DNA of 64,000 nucleotides, from assembly GCA_001898185.1 (NCBI GenBank), contig MKTI01000005.1, positions 62,001 through 126,000 of the forward strand, given 5' to 3'. Every line of letters starts with the position of its first letter. The stretch's first letter is position 1. Positions 33,701-43,470 of the stretch are shown one piece after another. A program made the position numbers and the translations under genes. The DNA comes from Cellulomonas sp. 73-145 (GTDB lineage: Bacteria; Actinomycetota; Actinomycetes; Actinomycetales; Cellulomonadaceae). The notes below the pieces were generated by a model. The model was not told where the DNA came from and searched no databases. It saw nothing but the letters and a program-made list of their open reading frames with translations.

Positions 33701-35830
33701 CCGGAGGCGGTCGAGCGGACCGAGGCCGAGCTGGGCGCCCTGGCGCCGGACCGTCAGGCCACGACCCTCGAGCAGCTCGCCGACGTGCTGCGGCGCCTGG
33801 GCCCGTTGCCGCTCGACGAGGTCCGGGCCCGCATCCAGCCGGAGCTCCGCGAGCAGGCCACCGACTGGCTCGGCGAGCTCGAGAGGGCACGGCGGGTGAT
33901 CCGCGTGCGCATCGGCGGTCTGCCGGCCGACCGCGCGGAGCAGTGGGCCGCCGTCGAGGACGCGGGGCGGCTGCGCGACGCGCTCGGCGTCGCCCTGCCC
34001 GTCGGCGTGCCCGAGGTGTTCACCGAGGTGCTCCCGGACCCGCTCGGCGACCTGCTGCGCCGGCACGCGCGAACCCATGGCCCGTTCCCCGCGGCGCAGG
34101 CCGCGACGCGCTTCGGTCTCGGAGTCGCCGTGGTGACCGAGGCGCTGCGTCGGCTCGAGGGTCGAGGCGTGCTGGTGCAGGGCCGGCTGCGACCGGAGGT
34201 GCTGGGCGGTACCGGCGACGAGTTCTGCGACGCCGAGGTGCTGCGGACGTTGCGGCGCCGCTCGCTCGCCTCGCTCCGCGCCGCGGTCGAGCCGGTCCCC
34301 CCGCAGGCGCTCGGCGTGTTCCTGCCGCGGTGGCAGGGGGTGCTGCCGGCGGGAGGAGGCTCGCGGAGCTCGGCGAGCGGTGCGCTGCAGGGCGTCGACG
34401 GCGTCGCGCGGGCCGTGGAGCAGCTCGCGGGCGCCGTGGTGCCGGCGTCGGCGCTGGAGACGTGGGTGCTGCCCGCCCGCGTCCGGGACTACCGACCGGC
34501 GATGCTCGACGAGCTGCTCGCCGCCGGTGAGGTGGTGTGGGCGGGGCACGGAGCGCTGGCGGGGCACGACGGGCTCGTGTCCCTGCACCCCGCCGCGGTC
34601 GCGGACCTGACGCTGCCCGCGCTGCCGGACGGGTCCGCCGGCCCGACGGACGCGACGGCGGTCAGCCTGCGACGTCATGTGCTGGACGCGCTCAGCGGTG
34701 GTGGTGCGTGGTTCCTCGGTGCGATCGCGCAGCGCGTCCGCACCGCGGTGGCGGACGACGACGCCTGGTCCGGCGACGCCGTCCCGTCCCAGGCGCAGGT
34801 CGCCGACACGCTGTGGGACCTGGTGTGGTCCGGACGGGTGACCAACGACAGCCTGGCGCCGTTGCGGGCCTGGCTGGGCACCGGTAGCACGGCTCATCGC
34901 GTGCGGCCCGCGACGCCGCGAGGGCGAGCGCTGCGACCGCGGCTCGGTCTGCGCGCGGCCGCCCGGCTGGGGTCGACCGCAGGTGCATGGACCGGTGGGG
35001 ACGACGGCGCGGGTGCCGCAGTCGGACCGCACGCAGGTGGCCGGTGGTCGCTCCTGCCGCCTCGCGAGACGGATCCGACCCTGCGCGCGCACGCGCTCGC
35101 CGCTCAGCTGCTCGATCGTCACGGCGTCCTGACCCGGGCCGTCGCCGCCTCGGAGGGGCTGAGCGGCCAGTTCGGGGACGTCTACCGGGTGCTGGGCGCG
35201 TTCGAGCAGGGTGGACAGGTGCGCCGCGGGTACTTCGTCGAGCACCTCGGGGGCTCCCAGTTCGCGCTGCCCGGAGCGGTGGACCGGCTCCGGACCGATG
35301 CGCAGGTCGTCGACCAGGCTGCCGAGAGGGCCCGCCGACGGGACGAGGGCGACGCCGTCGCGGGCCCCGCTCTCCCCTGGCAGCTCGCCGGCGGCGGACG
35401 CGACACGGTGGACGGCGGCGCACCGCCGGTGGTCGTCGTCCTGGCCGCGACCGATCCGGCGAACCCGTACGGTGCGGCGCTGGGCTGGCCCGAAGGCCCG
35501 TCGCAGCCCACCGAGGAGGGCAGCGGTCGGCACCGCCCCGGGCGGAAGGCCGGGGCGCTCGTCGTCCTCGTGGACGGCGCGCTGACGCTCTACGTCGAGC
35601 GTGGCGGCCGAACCACGCTGACGTTCACGGAGGACCCGGTCGTGCTCGGCACCGCGGCGGCGGCGCTCGCCGAGGCAGCGCGGTCCGGACGCACCGGCCG
35701 GTTGACCATCGGCCGGGTCGACGGCGTCGAGGTGCTCGGAGGAGCGCTGCGCAGCCCGTTGGGCAACGCGCTGGTCGGCGCCGGCTTCACCCCGACGCCA
35801 CGTGGCCTGCGGCTCCGGGCCGACTCATGA
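30788..35830 (+). CDS. lhr: Lhr-type ATP-dependent DNA helicase, full-length
   Basis: A very large (1680-residue) superfamily 2 helicase of the Lhr family, linked to DNA repair in mycobacteria. The Lhr core holds two RecA-like domains: Walker A APTGSGKTLAAFL (about residues 44-56), the DEIH box VIVDEIHAVAGTKRG near 167, TNSRRGAERL, ATSSLELGIDMGAVDLV and motif VI GLQRVGRAGHQ. Winged-helix and Lhr-specific domains follow (to about 860). The C-terminal ~800 residues (Lhr-CTD) contain further winged-helix-like segments and are longer than in the ~1500-residue mycobacterial protein. GTG codons at 30788 and 30791 could both serve as start; no clear ribosome binding site is present. It is followed 15 nt later by a Nei2-type glycosylase gene, a pairing that suits a shared repair role. 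Confidence 0.95.
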   Translation: MVLDRFSEPTRTWFTGAFAEPTPAQLGAWDAVSGGQHALVVAPTGSGKTLAAFLWALDGLLTADPPEDPVERCRVLYVSPLKALAADVERNLRSPLVGIRQAATRLGRVLPEVAVGTRTGDTPPEERRSFARRPPDILITTPESLYLILTSAARAGLAGVRTVIVDEIHAVAGTKRGAHLALSLERLDALLDRPGGPGPAQRVGLSATVRPVEAVSAFLAGARSLDDGGRRVVTVQPPSVKRIEVDVVVPVPDLAELAAAPVRDTGPASGSAGPRDELGGELVGNRFGGDPVPRASIWPHVEERVVDLVAAHRSTLVFTNSRRGAERLTARINEVWAEREGVPVGAPGALQPASVPGQSGTSAGVDTRDATTILARAHHGSMSRAERTRTESELKAGVLPAVVATSSLELGIDMGAVDLVVQVGSPPSVASGLQRVGRAGHQVGAVSHGVVFPTFRGELVPAAVTAERMRSGQLETLSVPANPLDVLAQQVVAMVAVEDWPVDELARVVRRSAPFAGLGDATLRAVLDMLAGRYPSEEFAELRPRLVWDRVRDVLTARPGALRLAVTSGGTIPDRGLFGVFLADGSTNAEVPVDAERTGGRLRGGKRVGELDEEMVYESRVGDTFTLGSSTWRIEDITPDRVVVTPAPGLPGRLPFWKGDSPGRPAELGRAMGAWVREVLALPASGARARVEGAGLDPWAADNLVAYLHEQREATGEVPSDTVLVLERFRDELGDWRIVLHSPYGARVHAPWAVVLGARLRERYGVDAAVMHADDGIVLRLPDLVDIGLDDPVDRPVGDAPAIGLDDLLLEPDEVVDSVRAELGGSALFGARFREAAGRALLLPRRRPDRRQPLWQQRHRAAQLLSVAAQYPDFPILLEAVRECLQDDFDTTALADLMRDVQAGRVRVLEVTTPHPSPFAQSLMFGYTAQFLYDGDAPLAERRAAALTLDPTLLAELLGSGGQSQLADLLDPEAVERTEAELGALAPDRQATTLEQLADVLRRLGPLPLDEVRARIQPELREQATDWLGELERARRVIRVRIGGLPADRAEQWAAVEDAGRLRDALGVALPVGVPEVFTEVLPDPLGDLLRRHARTHGPFPAAQAATRFGLGVAVVTEALRRLEGRGVLVQGRLRPEVLGGTGDEFCDAEVLRTLRRRSLASLRAAVEPVPPQALGVFLPRWQGVLPAGGGSRSSASGALQGVDGVARAVEQLAGAVVPASALETWVLPARVRDYRPAMLDELLAAGEVVWAGHGALAGHDGLVSLHPAAVADLTLPALPDGSAGPTDATAVSLRRHVLDALSGGGAWFLGAIAQRVRTAVADDDAWSGDAVPSQAQVADTLWDLVWSGRVTNDSLAPLRAWLGTGSTAHRVRPATPRGRALRPRLGLRAAARLGSTAGAWTGGDDGAGAAVGPHAGGRWSLLPPRETDPTLRAHALAAQLLDRHGVLTRAVAASEGLSGQFGDVYRVLGAFEQGGQVRRGYFVEHLGGSQFALPGAVDRLRTDAQVVDQAAERARRRDEGDAVAGPALPWQLAGGGRDTVDGGAPPVVVVLAATDPANPYGAALGWPEGPSQPTEEGSGRHRPGRKAGALVVLVDGALTLYVERGGRTTLTFTEDPVVLGTAAAALAEAARSGRTGRLTIGRVDGVEVLGGALRSPLGNALVGAGFTPTPRGLRLRADS

Positions 35831-35845
35831 CCTGCGGGCGTCGCC

Positions 35846-36616
35846 GTGCCCGAGGGTGACGTGCTGCGGCGGACGGCCGCCGTGCTCGACCGCGCGCTGG
35901 CCGGCCACGTCCTCGTCCGCACGGAGCTGCGCTGGCCCGGCGTCGGCGGCCTCGACCTGACCGGGCGGACCGTCCTCGGCACCGTCGCCTACGGCAAGCA
36001 CCTGCTCACCCGTCTCGACGACGGCACCACGGTGCACACGCACCTGCGCATGGACGGTTCGTGGCGGGTGTGGCCCACCGGGTCGAGCCGCGCCGCCGCG
36101 CGCTCCCCCGACGTCCGCGCGGTTCTGGGCGCGGAGCACACCACGGCGGTCGGCTACCTGCTGGGGATGCTCGACGTGCTCCGCACCCGTGACGAGCAGG
36201 CGGTGGTCGGCCACCTCGGACCGGACATCCTCGCGGACAGGGTCGACGCCCCGGAGCTGCTGCGCCGGTGGAGCGCCGCTGGCGGCCGTCCTGCCGCGGA
36301 GGTGCTGCTCGACCAGCGCGTCGTGGCCGGGATCGGCACGATCTTCATGGCCGAGTCGCTGTTCGCCGATCGCGTGTGGCCCTGGACGCCCGCCGACGAG
36401 GTGCCCGACCCGGGACACCTGCTCGCCGTGGCACGTCGGCTCATGCAGCGGTCGGTCGCAGCAGGACGGCCGGACGAGCGTGTGCACGGGCGCGCGGGCA
36501 GACCGTGCACCCGGTGCGGTGGTCCCATCGCGGTGGGCACCGCCGGGGAACCACCGCTGCAGCGGGTGGTCTTCTGGTGCCCGCGCTGCCAGTCGCGGCC
36601 GGCATCGGCCGGTTGA
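35846..36616 (+). CDS. nei2: DNA glycosylase/AP lyase, Nei2-type
   Basis: A 256-residue Fpg/Nei family enzyme that excises oxidised pyrimidines and cuts the abasic site. The mature N-terminus PEGDVLRRTA supplies catalytic Pro2 and Glu3; the conserved lysine is in AYGKHLL; a helix-two-turn-helix region contains DQRVVAGIGTIFMAES (QR.V.GIGN-like); and the zinc finger is CTRCGGPI ... FWCPRCQ near the C-terminus. The segment HLGPDIL is typical of Nei2 rather than Fpg. The start is GTG at 35846, 15 nt after lhr, without a strong ribosome binding site. A bidirectional terminator separates it from the clgR-like gene. Confidence 0.93.
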   Translation: MPEGDVLRRTAAVLDRALAGHVLVRTELRWPGVGGLDLTGRTVLGTVAYGKHLLTRLDDGTTVHTHLRMDGSWRVWPTGSSRAAARSPDVRAVLGAEHTTAVGYLLGMLDVLRTRDEQAVVGHLGPDILADRVDAPELLRRWSAAGGRPAAEVLLDQRVVAGIGTIFMAESLFADRVWPWTPADEVPDPGHLLAVARRLMQRSVAAGRPDERVHGRAGRPCTRCGGPIAVGTAGEPPLQRVVFWCPRCQSRPASAG

Positions 36617-36631
36617 GCCCTGCAGGCACGA

Positions 36632-36665
36632 CGGAGGGCCGCGACCCTCAGGTCACGGCCCTCCG
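36632..36665. terminator. Bidirectional terminator between nei2 and clgR-like gene
   Basis: CGGAGGGCCG (36632-36641) pairs with CGGCCCTCCG (36656-36665); inner GACC/GGTC after one mismatch, loop CTCA. It sits between convergent stop codons. Confidence 0.8.
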
Positions 36666-36685
36666 CACGTCACAGGCTGGGCAGC

Positions 36686-37033
36686 TCAGCCGACGGGCGC
36701 CAGCTCTCCACGCGACGACTCCCAGGTCCGCCCGTCCCAGGAGCGGCCGGCGACGGCAGCCGCCAGGTCAACCGGGACGGTGTCCGGGATCAGCAGGCCC
36801 TCGGCGACGGCGATCCGGTCGCTGACCTCGCGCAGCACCAGCGACATCGGCACGTCCAGCGCCTCGCAGATGCTCGAGAGCAGCTCCGACGACGCTTCCT
36901 TCTGCCCCCGCTCGACCTCGCTGAGGTAGCCGAGCGACACCCGAGCAGCGGACGACACCTCACGCAGGGTGCGGCCCTGGCGCTGCCGTGCGTCCCGCAG
37001 CACGTCGCCGATCTCACGACGAAGAACGACCAT
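36686..37033 (-). CDS. clgR: Helix-turn-helix regulator, ClgR-like
   Basis: A 115-residue XRE-family regulator. The helix-turn-helix covers about residues 8-65 ([40 protein letters not shown]), followed by the family continuation [20 protein letters not shown] and a short C-terminal tail. Sequence and position beside pgsA/cinA/ftsK match ClgR, the activator of clp protease and other stress genes in Corynebacterium, Streptomyces and Mycobacterium (Rv2745c). The ATG at 37033 has GGGGGG about 7 nt upstream; a longer open frame is unlike the family. ClgR is commonly controlled by ClpP proteolysis through its C-terminus; here the tail ends in LAPVG, not the Ala-Ala type, so this control is uncertain. 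Confidence 0.85.
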   Translation of the reverse strand: MVVLRREIGDVLRDARQRQGRTLREVSSAARVSLGYLSEVERGQKEASSELLSSICEALDVPMSLVLREVSDRIAVAEGLLIPDTVPVDLAAAVAGRSWDGRTWESSRGELAPVG

Positions 37034-37298
37034 CCGGGCTCCCCCCTTCGCATCACGCTGCTTGTGCTGCGAAGGGCTCCCCGTGAACGGGCCAACCCCC
37101 ACGGCACCCGGCCGAACCTCGGCCGGAAGGCTTCCACCGTACCTTGCGGCACCCGCATGTGCGCCGCGGCGTCCGAGCGGACGATCCATCATCACGATGG
37201 CAGCAACGCGGTCGGTACCCGGCGTGTTCCCTCACGACGGCGCCGGCACAGACGAGCTGGCACAGGCACCGACGGGACGACGGGAACAGGGCCACCCG

Positions 37299-37793
37299 TC
37301 AGGCGGCAGGCCCGGCCGCCTCCTCCAGTGCGAGGCGCAGCACCGCGTCGACCGCGCCGACCCGCACCTGCGCCCGGTCGCCGCCGAGCCGCAGCGACCG
37401 GACCCGCACGCCCGTCGCCGTCGCGACGGCGACGTGGACCGTCCCCGGCGGGAAGCCGTCCTGACCTTCCGGCCCCGCGACGCCCGTGGTGGCGAGGCCG
37501 AGATCGGCACCGAGCCGCTCGCGCACGCCGTGCGCCATCGCGCGGGCGACGTCCGGGTCCACGGCACCACGCTGCGCCAGCAGCTCGCGGTCGACGCCGA
37601 GCAGAGTCGCCTTCAGATCGGTCGCGTAGGCCACCACGCCGCCTCGGAGCACCGCCGAGGCCCCCGGCACGTCGACGAGCGCGGAGCACACGGCACCGCC
37701 CGTGAGCGACTCCGCCACGGCGACCGTCCACCCGCGACGACCGGCGGCCGCGAGCAGCTCGCGCGCCACCACGACCAGATCGTCGTCCGTCAT
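37299..37793 (-). CDS. CinA C-terminal domain protein (nicotinamide-nucleotide amidase-like)
   Basis: A 164-residue CinA-C domain. Stand-alone copies deamidate nicotinamide mononucleotide (PncC). The conserved elements are TVAVAESLTGGAVCSALVDV, the catalytic Ser-containing AESLTGG, GGVVAYATDLKATLLGV, and ATTGVAGPEGQDGFPPGTV. The N-terminal molybdopterin-like domain of full CinA is absent, as is common. The ATG is 2 nt beyond the pgsA stop, so it is coupled to pgsA. In the conserved block pgsA, cinA and clgR follow ftsK. The 265-bp gap to the clgR-like gene holds no recognisable gene; I see no clear promoter in it. Confidence 0.9.
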   Translation of the reverse strand: MTDDDLVVVARELLAAAGRRGWTVAVAESLTGGAVCSALVDVPGASAVLRGGVVAYATDLKATLLGVDRELLAQRGAVDPDVARAMAHGVRERLGADLGLATTGVAGPEGQDGFPPGTVHVAVATATGVRVRSLRLGGDRAQVRVGAVDAVLRLALEEAAGPAA

Positions 37794-37795
37794 GC

Positions 37796-38392
37796 CTACC
37801 GCGCGCCGGCCGGCCCCGGACGCGCCGCCCGTCGGATCCGCCAGGCGTCCCGCAGGTAGTCCAGACCCGTCACCACGGTGACCAGCACGGCCGCTGCCAT
37901 CACGACCGCAGCCACCACGGCGACGAAGCCCGGCAGGTGGTGCAGCGGCAGGAGGTAGAGGCCGAGCGCGACGGACTGCAGCACGGTCTTGAGCTTGCCG
38001 CCGCGCGACGCCGGCAGCACCACGTACCGCAGCAGGAAGAACCTCATCACCGTGATGCCGACCTCGCGCACCAGGATCACCACGGTGACCCACCACGACA
38101 GCTCGCCCAGCAGGCTCAGCCCGATCAGGGCCATGCCCATCAGCAGCTTGTCGGCGATGGGGTCCAGCAGCTTGCCGAGGTCGGTGACGAGGGAGAAGCG
38201 GCGCGCGATCCACCCGTCCACCCGGTCCGTGAGCGCGGCCAGGACGAAGACCGCCAGCGCGGCCAGCCGCACGCCGACCTGCTGCCCGTGGTCCCACAGC
38301 AGCAGGACGCCGAAGACGGGGACCACGAGGATGCGCAGCGCCGTGAACCCGTTCGCCACGTTCCACGGCGAGGGAGCAGCTGCGTCGACCAC
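37796..38392 (-). CDS. pgsA: CDP-diacylglycerol-glycerol-3-phosphate 3-phosphatidyltransferase
   Basis: A 198-residue membrane enzyme making phosphatidylglycerol phosphate. The CDP-alcohol phosphotransferase signature D-x2-D-G-x2-A-R-x8-G-x3-D-x3-D is complete: DRVDGWIARRF followed by DLGKLLDPIADK, near residues 61-84. Five to six transmembrane helices are visible, including VVILVREVGITVMRFFLL. Actinobacteria carry several paralogues (phosphatidylinositol phosphate synthase, cardiolipin synthase); the PgsA assignment rests on the signature, length and conserved location beside cinA. The ATG lies about 60 bp beyond the GGDEF/EAL gene stop. It is 2 nt from the next gene. Confidence 0.9.
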   Translation of the reverse strand: MVDAAAPSPWNVANGFTALRILVVPVFGVLLLWDHGQQVGVRLAALAVFVLAALTDRVDGWIARRFSLVTDLGKLLDPIADKLLMGMALIGLSLLGELSWWVTVVILVREVGITVMRFFLLRYVVLPASRGGKLKTVLQSVALGLYLLPLHHLPGFVAVVAAVVMAAAVLVTVVTGLDYLRDAWRIRRAARPGPAGAR

Positions 38393-38451
38393 CGCATCAG
38401 CCTAGAGGCGCGCGGCGGCGCCGCCGCGCAGCCGCGACCGCAGCGCCGGAC

Positions 38452-40632
38452 TCACGGCAGCGGCTGCGCCCCGCCGAACAGCCAGCCCTGCCCGTACCGC
38501 CAGCCGTTCGCCTGCAGGAACCTCGACTGCTCGGTGTGCTCGATGCCCTCGGCGATGGTCACCATCGCGAGCTCTCGCGCAAGCGCTCCCAGGGCCCGCG
38601 CCACCCGGCCGGCGGTCGGGTCCGTCGGGATGCCGGCGGTGAACGACATGTCGAGCTTCACGCCAGACACGGGCAGGTCCCGCAGGTAGGACAGGGGCGA
38701 GACGCCGGTGCCGAAGTCGTCCAGGAGGACGGGGACGCCCGCGGCCGACAGCTGCGTCAGCTCGTGCCGGATCCGGGTGCTCGACGCCACGAGCGACGAC
38801 TCGGTCAGCTCGACGACCAGCCGCCCCGCGGTCACGCGGTGCCGCGACAGCTCGGACAGCAGCGTCGTCGCGAACTGCCCGTCGCCCAGCTGGTCCGCGG
38901 AGACGTTGACGGACACCCACGGCCCGTCGGCACCCGAACGGGCCAGCAGCTCCACGGCACGGGTCGCGACGAGGGCACCGAGCGCCCCGAGGATCCCCGC
39001 CTCCTGGGCGTAGCCGAGGAACGTGCCCGGCAGCAGCAGCCCACGGCGCGGGTGCTGCCAGCGGACCAGCGCCTCGTAGCCGACCACCCTGACGTCCGCC
39101 AGGTCGACGATCGGCTGGTAGTGCACCACCAGCTCGTCGTTCTCCACCGCGTCGGCCAGCTCGCGCAGCATCCCTGTCGGTGATGCCACCGCCATCGACG
39201 GGTCGTAGACCTCGGTGCGCGAGCGTCCACCGGCCTTCGCGCGGTAGAGCGCGGCATCCGCCGCGGCGAGCAGAGCCGGCGCCCCGCCCTCGTCCGGCAC
39301 GTCGGGGTCCAGCGTCGCGATGCCCACGCTGGCCGCCACCGTCAGCCGTCGGCGGGCGATGCGGACCGGTTCCCGCAGCCCCGCGTGCACCGCGGCGGCG
39401 ACCTCGAACACCGCCTTGGCGGCGTTCTCGTCCTGCACCACCACCACGAACTCGTCACCGCCGAGGCGGGCGACGGTCCCCCGCCGGTTGCTCGCGGCGC
39501 GCAGCACACCGGCGACGTGCACCAGCACCTCGTCGCCCGCCGCGTGCCCGTGCCGGTCGTTGATCTGCTTGAACCCGTCCAGGTCGCAGGCGAGCACGGC
39601 GACCCGGCCGGCCGCCCCGGGCTGCTCCAGGACGGTCTGCAGCACCTCCTGCAGCAGCGTCCGGTTCGCGAGGCCCGTCAGCGGGTCGTGCATGGCCCGG
39701 TGGGTGAGCATCTCGGCCTTGAGCTTGGACTCGGTCGTGTCCCGCACCTGGACGACGAAGTGGTCGGGACTGCCGTCGTCGTCGCGGACCAGCCCGACGT
39801 CGAGGACCACCCAGACCAGGTGTCCGTCGGCCCGGCGGTACCGCTTCTCGAGCGAGAAGCGGTGGTCCTCCCCCACCAGCAGCCGATGGATGTGGCCCTG
39901 CTCGGTGTCCCGGTCCTCGGGGGCCGACAGGTCGGCCATCGGGTAGCCGCTCAGCGCCCGCACGTGCGTGCCCAGCAGCTCCGCGAACGCCGAGTTGGCC
40001 TCGATGATCTGCCAATCCAGGTCGACGAGCGCCATGCCGATCGGCGCGTTCTCCATCGCGACCCGGAACTGCTTCTCGGAGCGCGAGAGGGCGTTCTCCA
40101 CCTCGTGGCGTCCGGTGACGTCCACCAGCGTGGTCAGCACCGCCGGGGCGTCGCCGTCGCCGTGCGGCACCACCCGACCCGCGACCTGCACCAGCCGTAC
40201 CGGTGCCGACGCCATGCCCGGCACCGTCACCCCGACTACCAGCGGGGTGTCCCCGGGACGCGTGCCGACGCTGAGCACCGCCGTGGGGTTCATCGCCATG
40301 CCGCGCTCGTTGATCATCACCACCGGCAGGTCGCCCACCGACCGCCCGACGGTCTGCGCCGGGTCGACGCGCAGGATGTCCGCCGCCCGCTCGGAGATGT
40401 CCAGCACCCGCGACGACAGCGACTGCACCAGCACGCCCTCGCGGGTCACGGACTGCAGCGCGTCGTACCGGTTCCTCAGCTCACGGGAGAGGGCGAGAGC
40501 CTGCTCGACCCGCCGCACCTGCCGGCGCTGGCGAGCGATCAGGACCAGCAGGGCCCCGAGCGCGACGACGGCCACCGCAGCGGTGACGGGTGCGACCCAG
40601 CTGGGGACACCGAGGCTCTCGAGCAGCCTCAC
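38452..40632 (-). CDS. PAS-GGDEF-EAL cyclic-di-GMP enzyme
   Basis: A 726-residue protein. One N-terminal transmembrane helix (about 15-35) is followed by a PAS-like sensor region, a PAS domain with PAC (about 160-285), a GGDEF diguanylate cyclase domain with intact RLGGDEF near residue 390, and an EAL phosphodiesterase domain with YEALVRW near 517. The EAL domain keeps the metal and substrate residues in [40 protein letters not shown] and AEGIEH. Both activities look possible, so net output is unknown. The start GTG overlaps the ftsK stop codon (GTGA), so this gene is co-translated with ftsK. Confidence 0.93.
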   Translation of the reverse strand: MRLLESLGVPSWVAPVTAAVAVVALGALLVLIARQRRQVRRVEQALALSRELRNRYDALQSVTREGVLVQSLSSRVLDISERAADILRVDPAQTVGRSVGDLPVVMINERGMAMNPTAVLSVGTRPGDTPLVVGVTVPGMASAPVRLVQVAGRVVPHGDGDAPAVLTTLVDVTGRHEVENALSRSEKQFRVAMENAPIGMALVDLDWQIIEANSAFAELLGTHVRALSGYPMADLSAPEDRDTEQGHIHRLLVGEDHRFSLEKRYRRADGHLVWVVLDVGLVRDDDGSPDHFVVQVRDTTESKLKAEMLTHRAMHDPLTGLANRTLLQEVLQTVLEQPGAAGRVAVLACDLDGFKQINDRHGHAAGDEVLVHVAGVLRAASNRRGTVARLGGDEFVVVVQDENAAKAVFEVAAAVHAGLREPVRIARRRLTVAASVGIATLDPDVPDEGGAPALLAAADAALYRAKAGGRSRTEVYDPSMAVASPTGMLRELADAVENDELVVHYQPIVDLADVRVVGYEALVRWQHPRRGLLLPGTFLGYAQEAGILGALGALVATRAVELLARSGADGPWVSVNVSADQLGDGQFATTLLSELSRHRVTAGRLVVELTESSLVASSTRIRHELTQLSAAGVPVLLDDFGTGVSPLSYLRDLPVSGVKLDMSFTAGIPTDPTAGRVARALGALARELAMVTIAEGIEHTEQSRFLQANGWRYGQGWLFGGAQPLP

Positions 40633-43307
40633 CACGGGGCGTCGCGCCGGTCGTCGGCGGCGTCCTCCTCGAGGTACTCGTCGTCGTCCATGTCGTCCGC
40701 CGCCGGCTCCCCGCGGAGCAGGGCGAGCGTCCCGGGCAGGTCGTCGGGCTTGACGAGCACCTCGCGTGCCTTCGAGCCCTCGGACGGGCCGACGATCTCG
40801 CGCGACTCGAGCAGGTCCATCAGCCGGCCGGCCTTCGCGAAGCCCACCCGCAGCTTGCGCTGCAGCATCGACGTGGAACCGAACTGGGTGGTGACCACCA
40901 GCTCCGCCGCCTGCAGCAGCAGGTCGAGGTCGTCGCCGATGTCGTCGTCCACCTGCTTCTTGGCCGGTGCCGCGGTGACGTCCGGCCGGTAGACGGGCTT
41001 GAGCTGCGTCTTGACGTGCTCGACGACGGCGTGGATCTCGCTCTCGGTCACCCAGGCGCCCTGCGTGCGCATCGGCTTGGCGGCGCCCATCGGCAGGAAC
41101 AGCGCGTCGCCCTGGCCGATCAGCTTCTCCGCACCGGGCTGGTCGAGCACCACGCGCGAGTCGGTCAGCGACGACGTGGCGAAGGCGAGCCGCGACGGCA
41201 CGTTGGCCTTGATCAGGCCGGTCACGACGTCGACCGACGGTCGCTGGGTGGCGAGGACCAGGTGGATGCCGGCGGCGCGGGCCAGCTGGGTGATCCGCTG
41301 GATCGACGCCTCGACGTCTCGTGGGGCCACCATCATCAGGTCGGCCAGCTCGTCGACGATCACCAGGAGGTACGGGTACGGCGCGATCTTCCGCTTCGAC
41401 TCCGGCAGCGGCTGCACCTTGCCCGCCCGCACGCCGGCGTTGAAGTCGTCGATGTGCTTGTAGCCGAACATCGCCAGGTCGTCGTACCGGGCCTCCATCT
41501 CCTTGACCACCCACTCGAGGGCCTCGGCGGCCTTCTTCGGGTTGGTGATGATGGGGGTGATCAGGTGCGGGATGCCCTCGTACACCGTCAGCTCGACGCG
41601 CTTGGGGTCGACGAGGATCATCCGGACCTCGTCGGGCGTCGAGCGCATGAGGATCGAGACGATCATCGAGTTGACGAAGCTCGACTTGCCGGCACCGGTC
41701 GCGCCGGCGACCAGCAGGTGCGGCATCTTCGCCAGGTTGGCCACCACGTAGCCGCCCTCGACGTCCTTGCCGACGCCGATGATCATCGGGTGCTCGCTGC
41801 GCTTGGCGGCCGCCGACCGCAGCACGTCACCGAGCGCCACGGTCTCGCGGTCCGTGTTCGGGATCTCGATGCCGATCGCGGACTTGCCCGGGATCGGCGA
41901 CAGGATCCGCACGTCGGCGCTCGCCACGGCGTAGGCGATGTTCTTGCTGAGCGCCGTGACCCGCTCCACCTTGATGGCGGGGCCGAGCTCGACCTCGTAC
42001 CGCGTGACCGTCGGGCCCCGGGTGAAGCCCGTGACCTGCGCGTCGATCTCGAACTGCTCGAGCACGTTGGTCAGCGCCTCGACCACCCGGTCGTTCGCCG
42101 CCGAGCGGACCTTGTGCGGGGCTCCCTTGGTCAGCACGTCCTCGGACGGCAGCAGGTACAGGACGTCACCGGACAGCATCGGCTGCTCGCCACGCGGCAC
42201 GCCGCGCGTCGGCGGTGCGGCCAGGCCGGTGCTGGTCACCACGCCCGCGTCGGGCGTCACCACGGTGGTCGGGACGGTGTCCGCCGCGCGGGCCGCCTCG
42301 ACGTCGGCCGGGTCGAGCGGTGCGAGGTGGTCCGTGTCCTCGCTGCCCGGGTGCTTGGCGACGAGCGCGGCCCGCTCGAACGCCTCGTCACCCTCGTAGG
42401 CCTCGAGCCGTTCCGCCGCCGCGGCAGCTGCCGCCTCCGCGCGGTCCTTCCGCCGGCCGAGCAGCCCGCGCCGCTTCGACGGCTCGACGGGCTCCTCGGC
42501 GGTGTGCCCCTCGCGGATCACCAGGGGTGCGTCGTCGTCCTCGTCCTCCGGCGTGCCGTGGTGCGCCACCGCGGACCAGGCCGACCGGATGCGCGGGATC
42601 ACCTGGTTCACCGGGGTCGCGGTGACGACGAGCAGCCCGAAGAGCGCGAGCAGCACCAGCAGGATGACGGCGACGACCGGTGTGAGCAGCGTCGCGAGCG
42701 GGGTGCCGACGGCGAGCCCGACGAGCCCGCCGGCCGCGCGGACGGCAGCGAGGTGACCGGTCGTCGGCACCCCCGCCGCGACGTGGAAGATGCCGCAGAC
42801 GGACACCGCGATCGCACCGACGCCGATGCCGATCCGGGAGTTGGCCGGACCGAGGTCGGGATGGCGCATCAACCGGACGGCGAACCAGGCCAGCACCAGC
42901 GGCAGCACCAGGCCGACGCGTCCGAAGGCTCCCGCGACGGCGCCGTGCACGGCCGTGCCGGCGGTGCCGGACAGGCCGAACCACTCCCGCGCCCCCACGA
43001 CGACGGCCAGCCCGAGCAGGGTGAAGGCGAGCCCGTCCCGCCGGTGCGCGGGGTCGAGGTCCCGGGCACCGCGGCCGACCCGGCGCGCCGAGCCGCCGAC
43101 GACGTGCGCCGCACCCATCCACACCCCGCGCACCATGCGCAACGGCAGCGCGGCGCGTGGCGGGGGCGCGGTGCGGGACGACGGCCTCCCGGAGCCGGAC
43201 GGCCGGCCCGAGGAACCACGGCCGCCAGAGGCAGCGCCGCGCACAGCCCCGCCCGGTCGGTCGCCGGTGCGCCGGGCCGCGCTGGGTGCGGACGTACGTG
43301 CTGCCAT
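40629..43307 (-). CDS. ftsK: DNA translocase FtsK
   Basis: An 892-residue septum-located motor that pumps chromosome ends during division. A basic, disordered N-terminus (about 70 residues) precedes four transmembrane helices (about 85-230), an acidic linker (about 240-420), the RecA-like motor with Walker [16 protein letters not shown] near residue 535 and Walker [14 protein letters not shown], and the C-terminal gamma winged helix (about 820-890; [20 protein letters not shown]) that recognises orienting DNA sites. The ATG at 43307 is 7 nt below TACCGT; the long open frame further upstream is antisense to the EamA gene. The GGDEF/EAL gene follows with a 4-bp overlap. Confidence 0.96.
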   Translation of the reverse strand: MAARTSAPSAARRTGDRPGGAVRGAASGGRGSSGRPSGSGRPSSRTAPPPRAALPLRMVRGVWMGAAHVVGGSARRVGRGARDLDPAHRRDGLAFTLLGLAVVVGAREWFGLSGTAGTAVHGAVAGAFGRVGLVLPLVLAWFAVRLMRHPDLGPANSRIGIGVGAIAVSVCGIFHVAAGVPTTGHLAAVRAAGGLVGLAVGTPLATLLTPVVAVILLVLLALFGLLVVTATPVNQVIPRIRSAWSAVAHHGTPEDEDDDAPLVIREGHTAEEPVEPSKRRGLLGRRKDRAEAAAAAAAERLEAYEGDEAFERAALVAKHPGSEDTDHLAPLDPADVEAARAADTVPTTVVTPDAGVVTSTGLAAPPTRGVPRGEQPMLSGDVLYLLPSEDVLTKGAPHKVRSAANDRVVEALTNVLEQFEIDAQVTGFTRGPTVTRYEVELGPAIKVERVTALSKNIAYAVASADVRILSPIPGKSAIGIEIPNTDRETVALGDVLRSAAAKRSEHPMIIGVGKDVEGGYVVANLAKMPHLLVAGATGAGKSSFVNSMIVSILMRSTPDEVRMILVDPKRVELTVYEGIPHLITPIITNPKKAAEALEWVVKEMEARYDDLAMFGYKHIDDFNAGVRAGKVQPLPESKRKIAPYPYLLVIVDELADLMMVAPRDVEASIQRITQLARAAGIHLVLATQRPSVDVVTGLIKANVPSRLAFATSSLTDSRVVLDQPGAEKLIGQGDALFLPMGAAKPMRTQGAWVTESEIHAVVEHVKTQLKPVYRPDVTAAPAKKQVDDDIGDDLDLLLQAAELVVTTQFGSTSMLQRKLRVGFAKAGRLMDLLESREIVGPSEGSKAREVLVKPDDLPGTLALLRGEPAADDMDDDEYLEEDAADDRRDAPW

Positions 43308-43314
43308 GGTCCTC

Positions 43315-43320
43315 ACGGTA
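43315..43320 (-). promoter_or_regulatory. -10 element, leaderless ftsK mRNA
   Basis: On the minus strand TACCGT is followed by 7 nt and the ftsK ATG. The spacer contains GAGGA, too close to the ATG to be a strong ribosome binding site. Confidence 0.55.
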
Positions 43321-43457
43321 GCGGCGGGTCCCCGCCGCACCCGCCGTGTCGGGGCCCGGCGGGCGCGTGTCGTGCACGGACGACGTGGGCCCACGCGCCC
43401 GAGCAGGGACGTTCGCCCTGGTCGACGGTCGGCAGCGGCCGTGTCGGTGGCCTCCCC

Positions 43458-43463
43458 TACGGT
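43458..43463 (+). promoter_or_regulatory. -10 element of the small leader ORF / EamA gene
   Basis: TACGGT ends 7 nt before the GTG at 43471, the same geometry as the other leaderless promoters in the window. Confidence 0.55.
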
Positions 43464-43470
43464 GGTCCCC

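Noticed and set aside
37034..37298. Small gene between the clgR-like gene and the cinA-domain gene
   Set aside because: Open frames here are Arg/Pro-rich shadows without ribosome binding sites.
42388..43377. A 329-codon open frame within ftsK
   Set aside because: Same strand but another frame than ftsK; Arg/Gly-rich, no homology.
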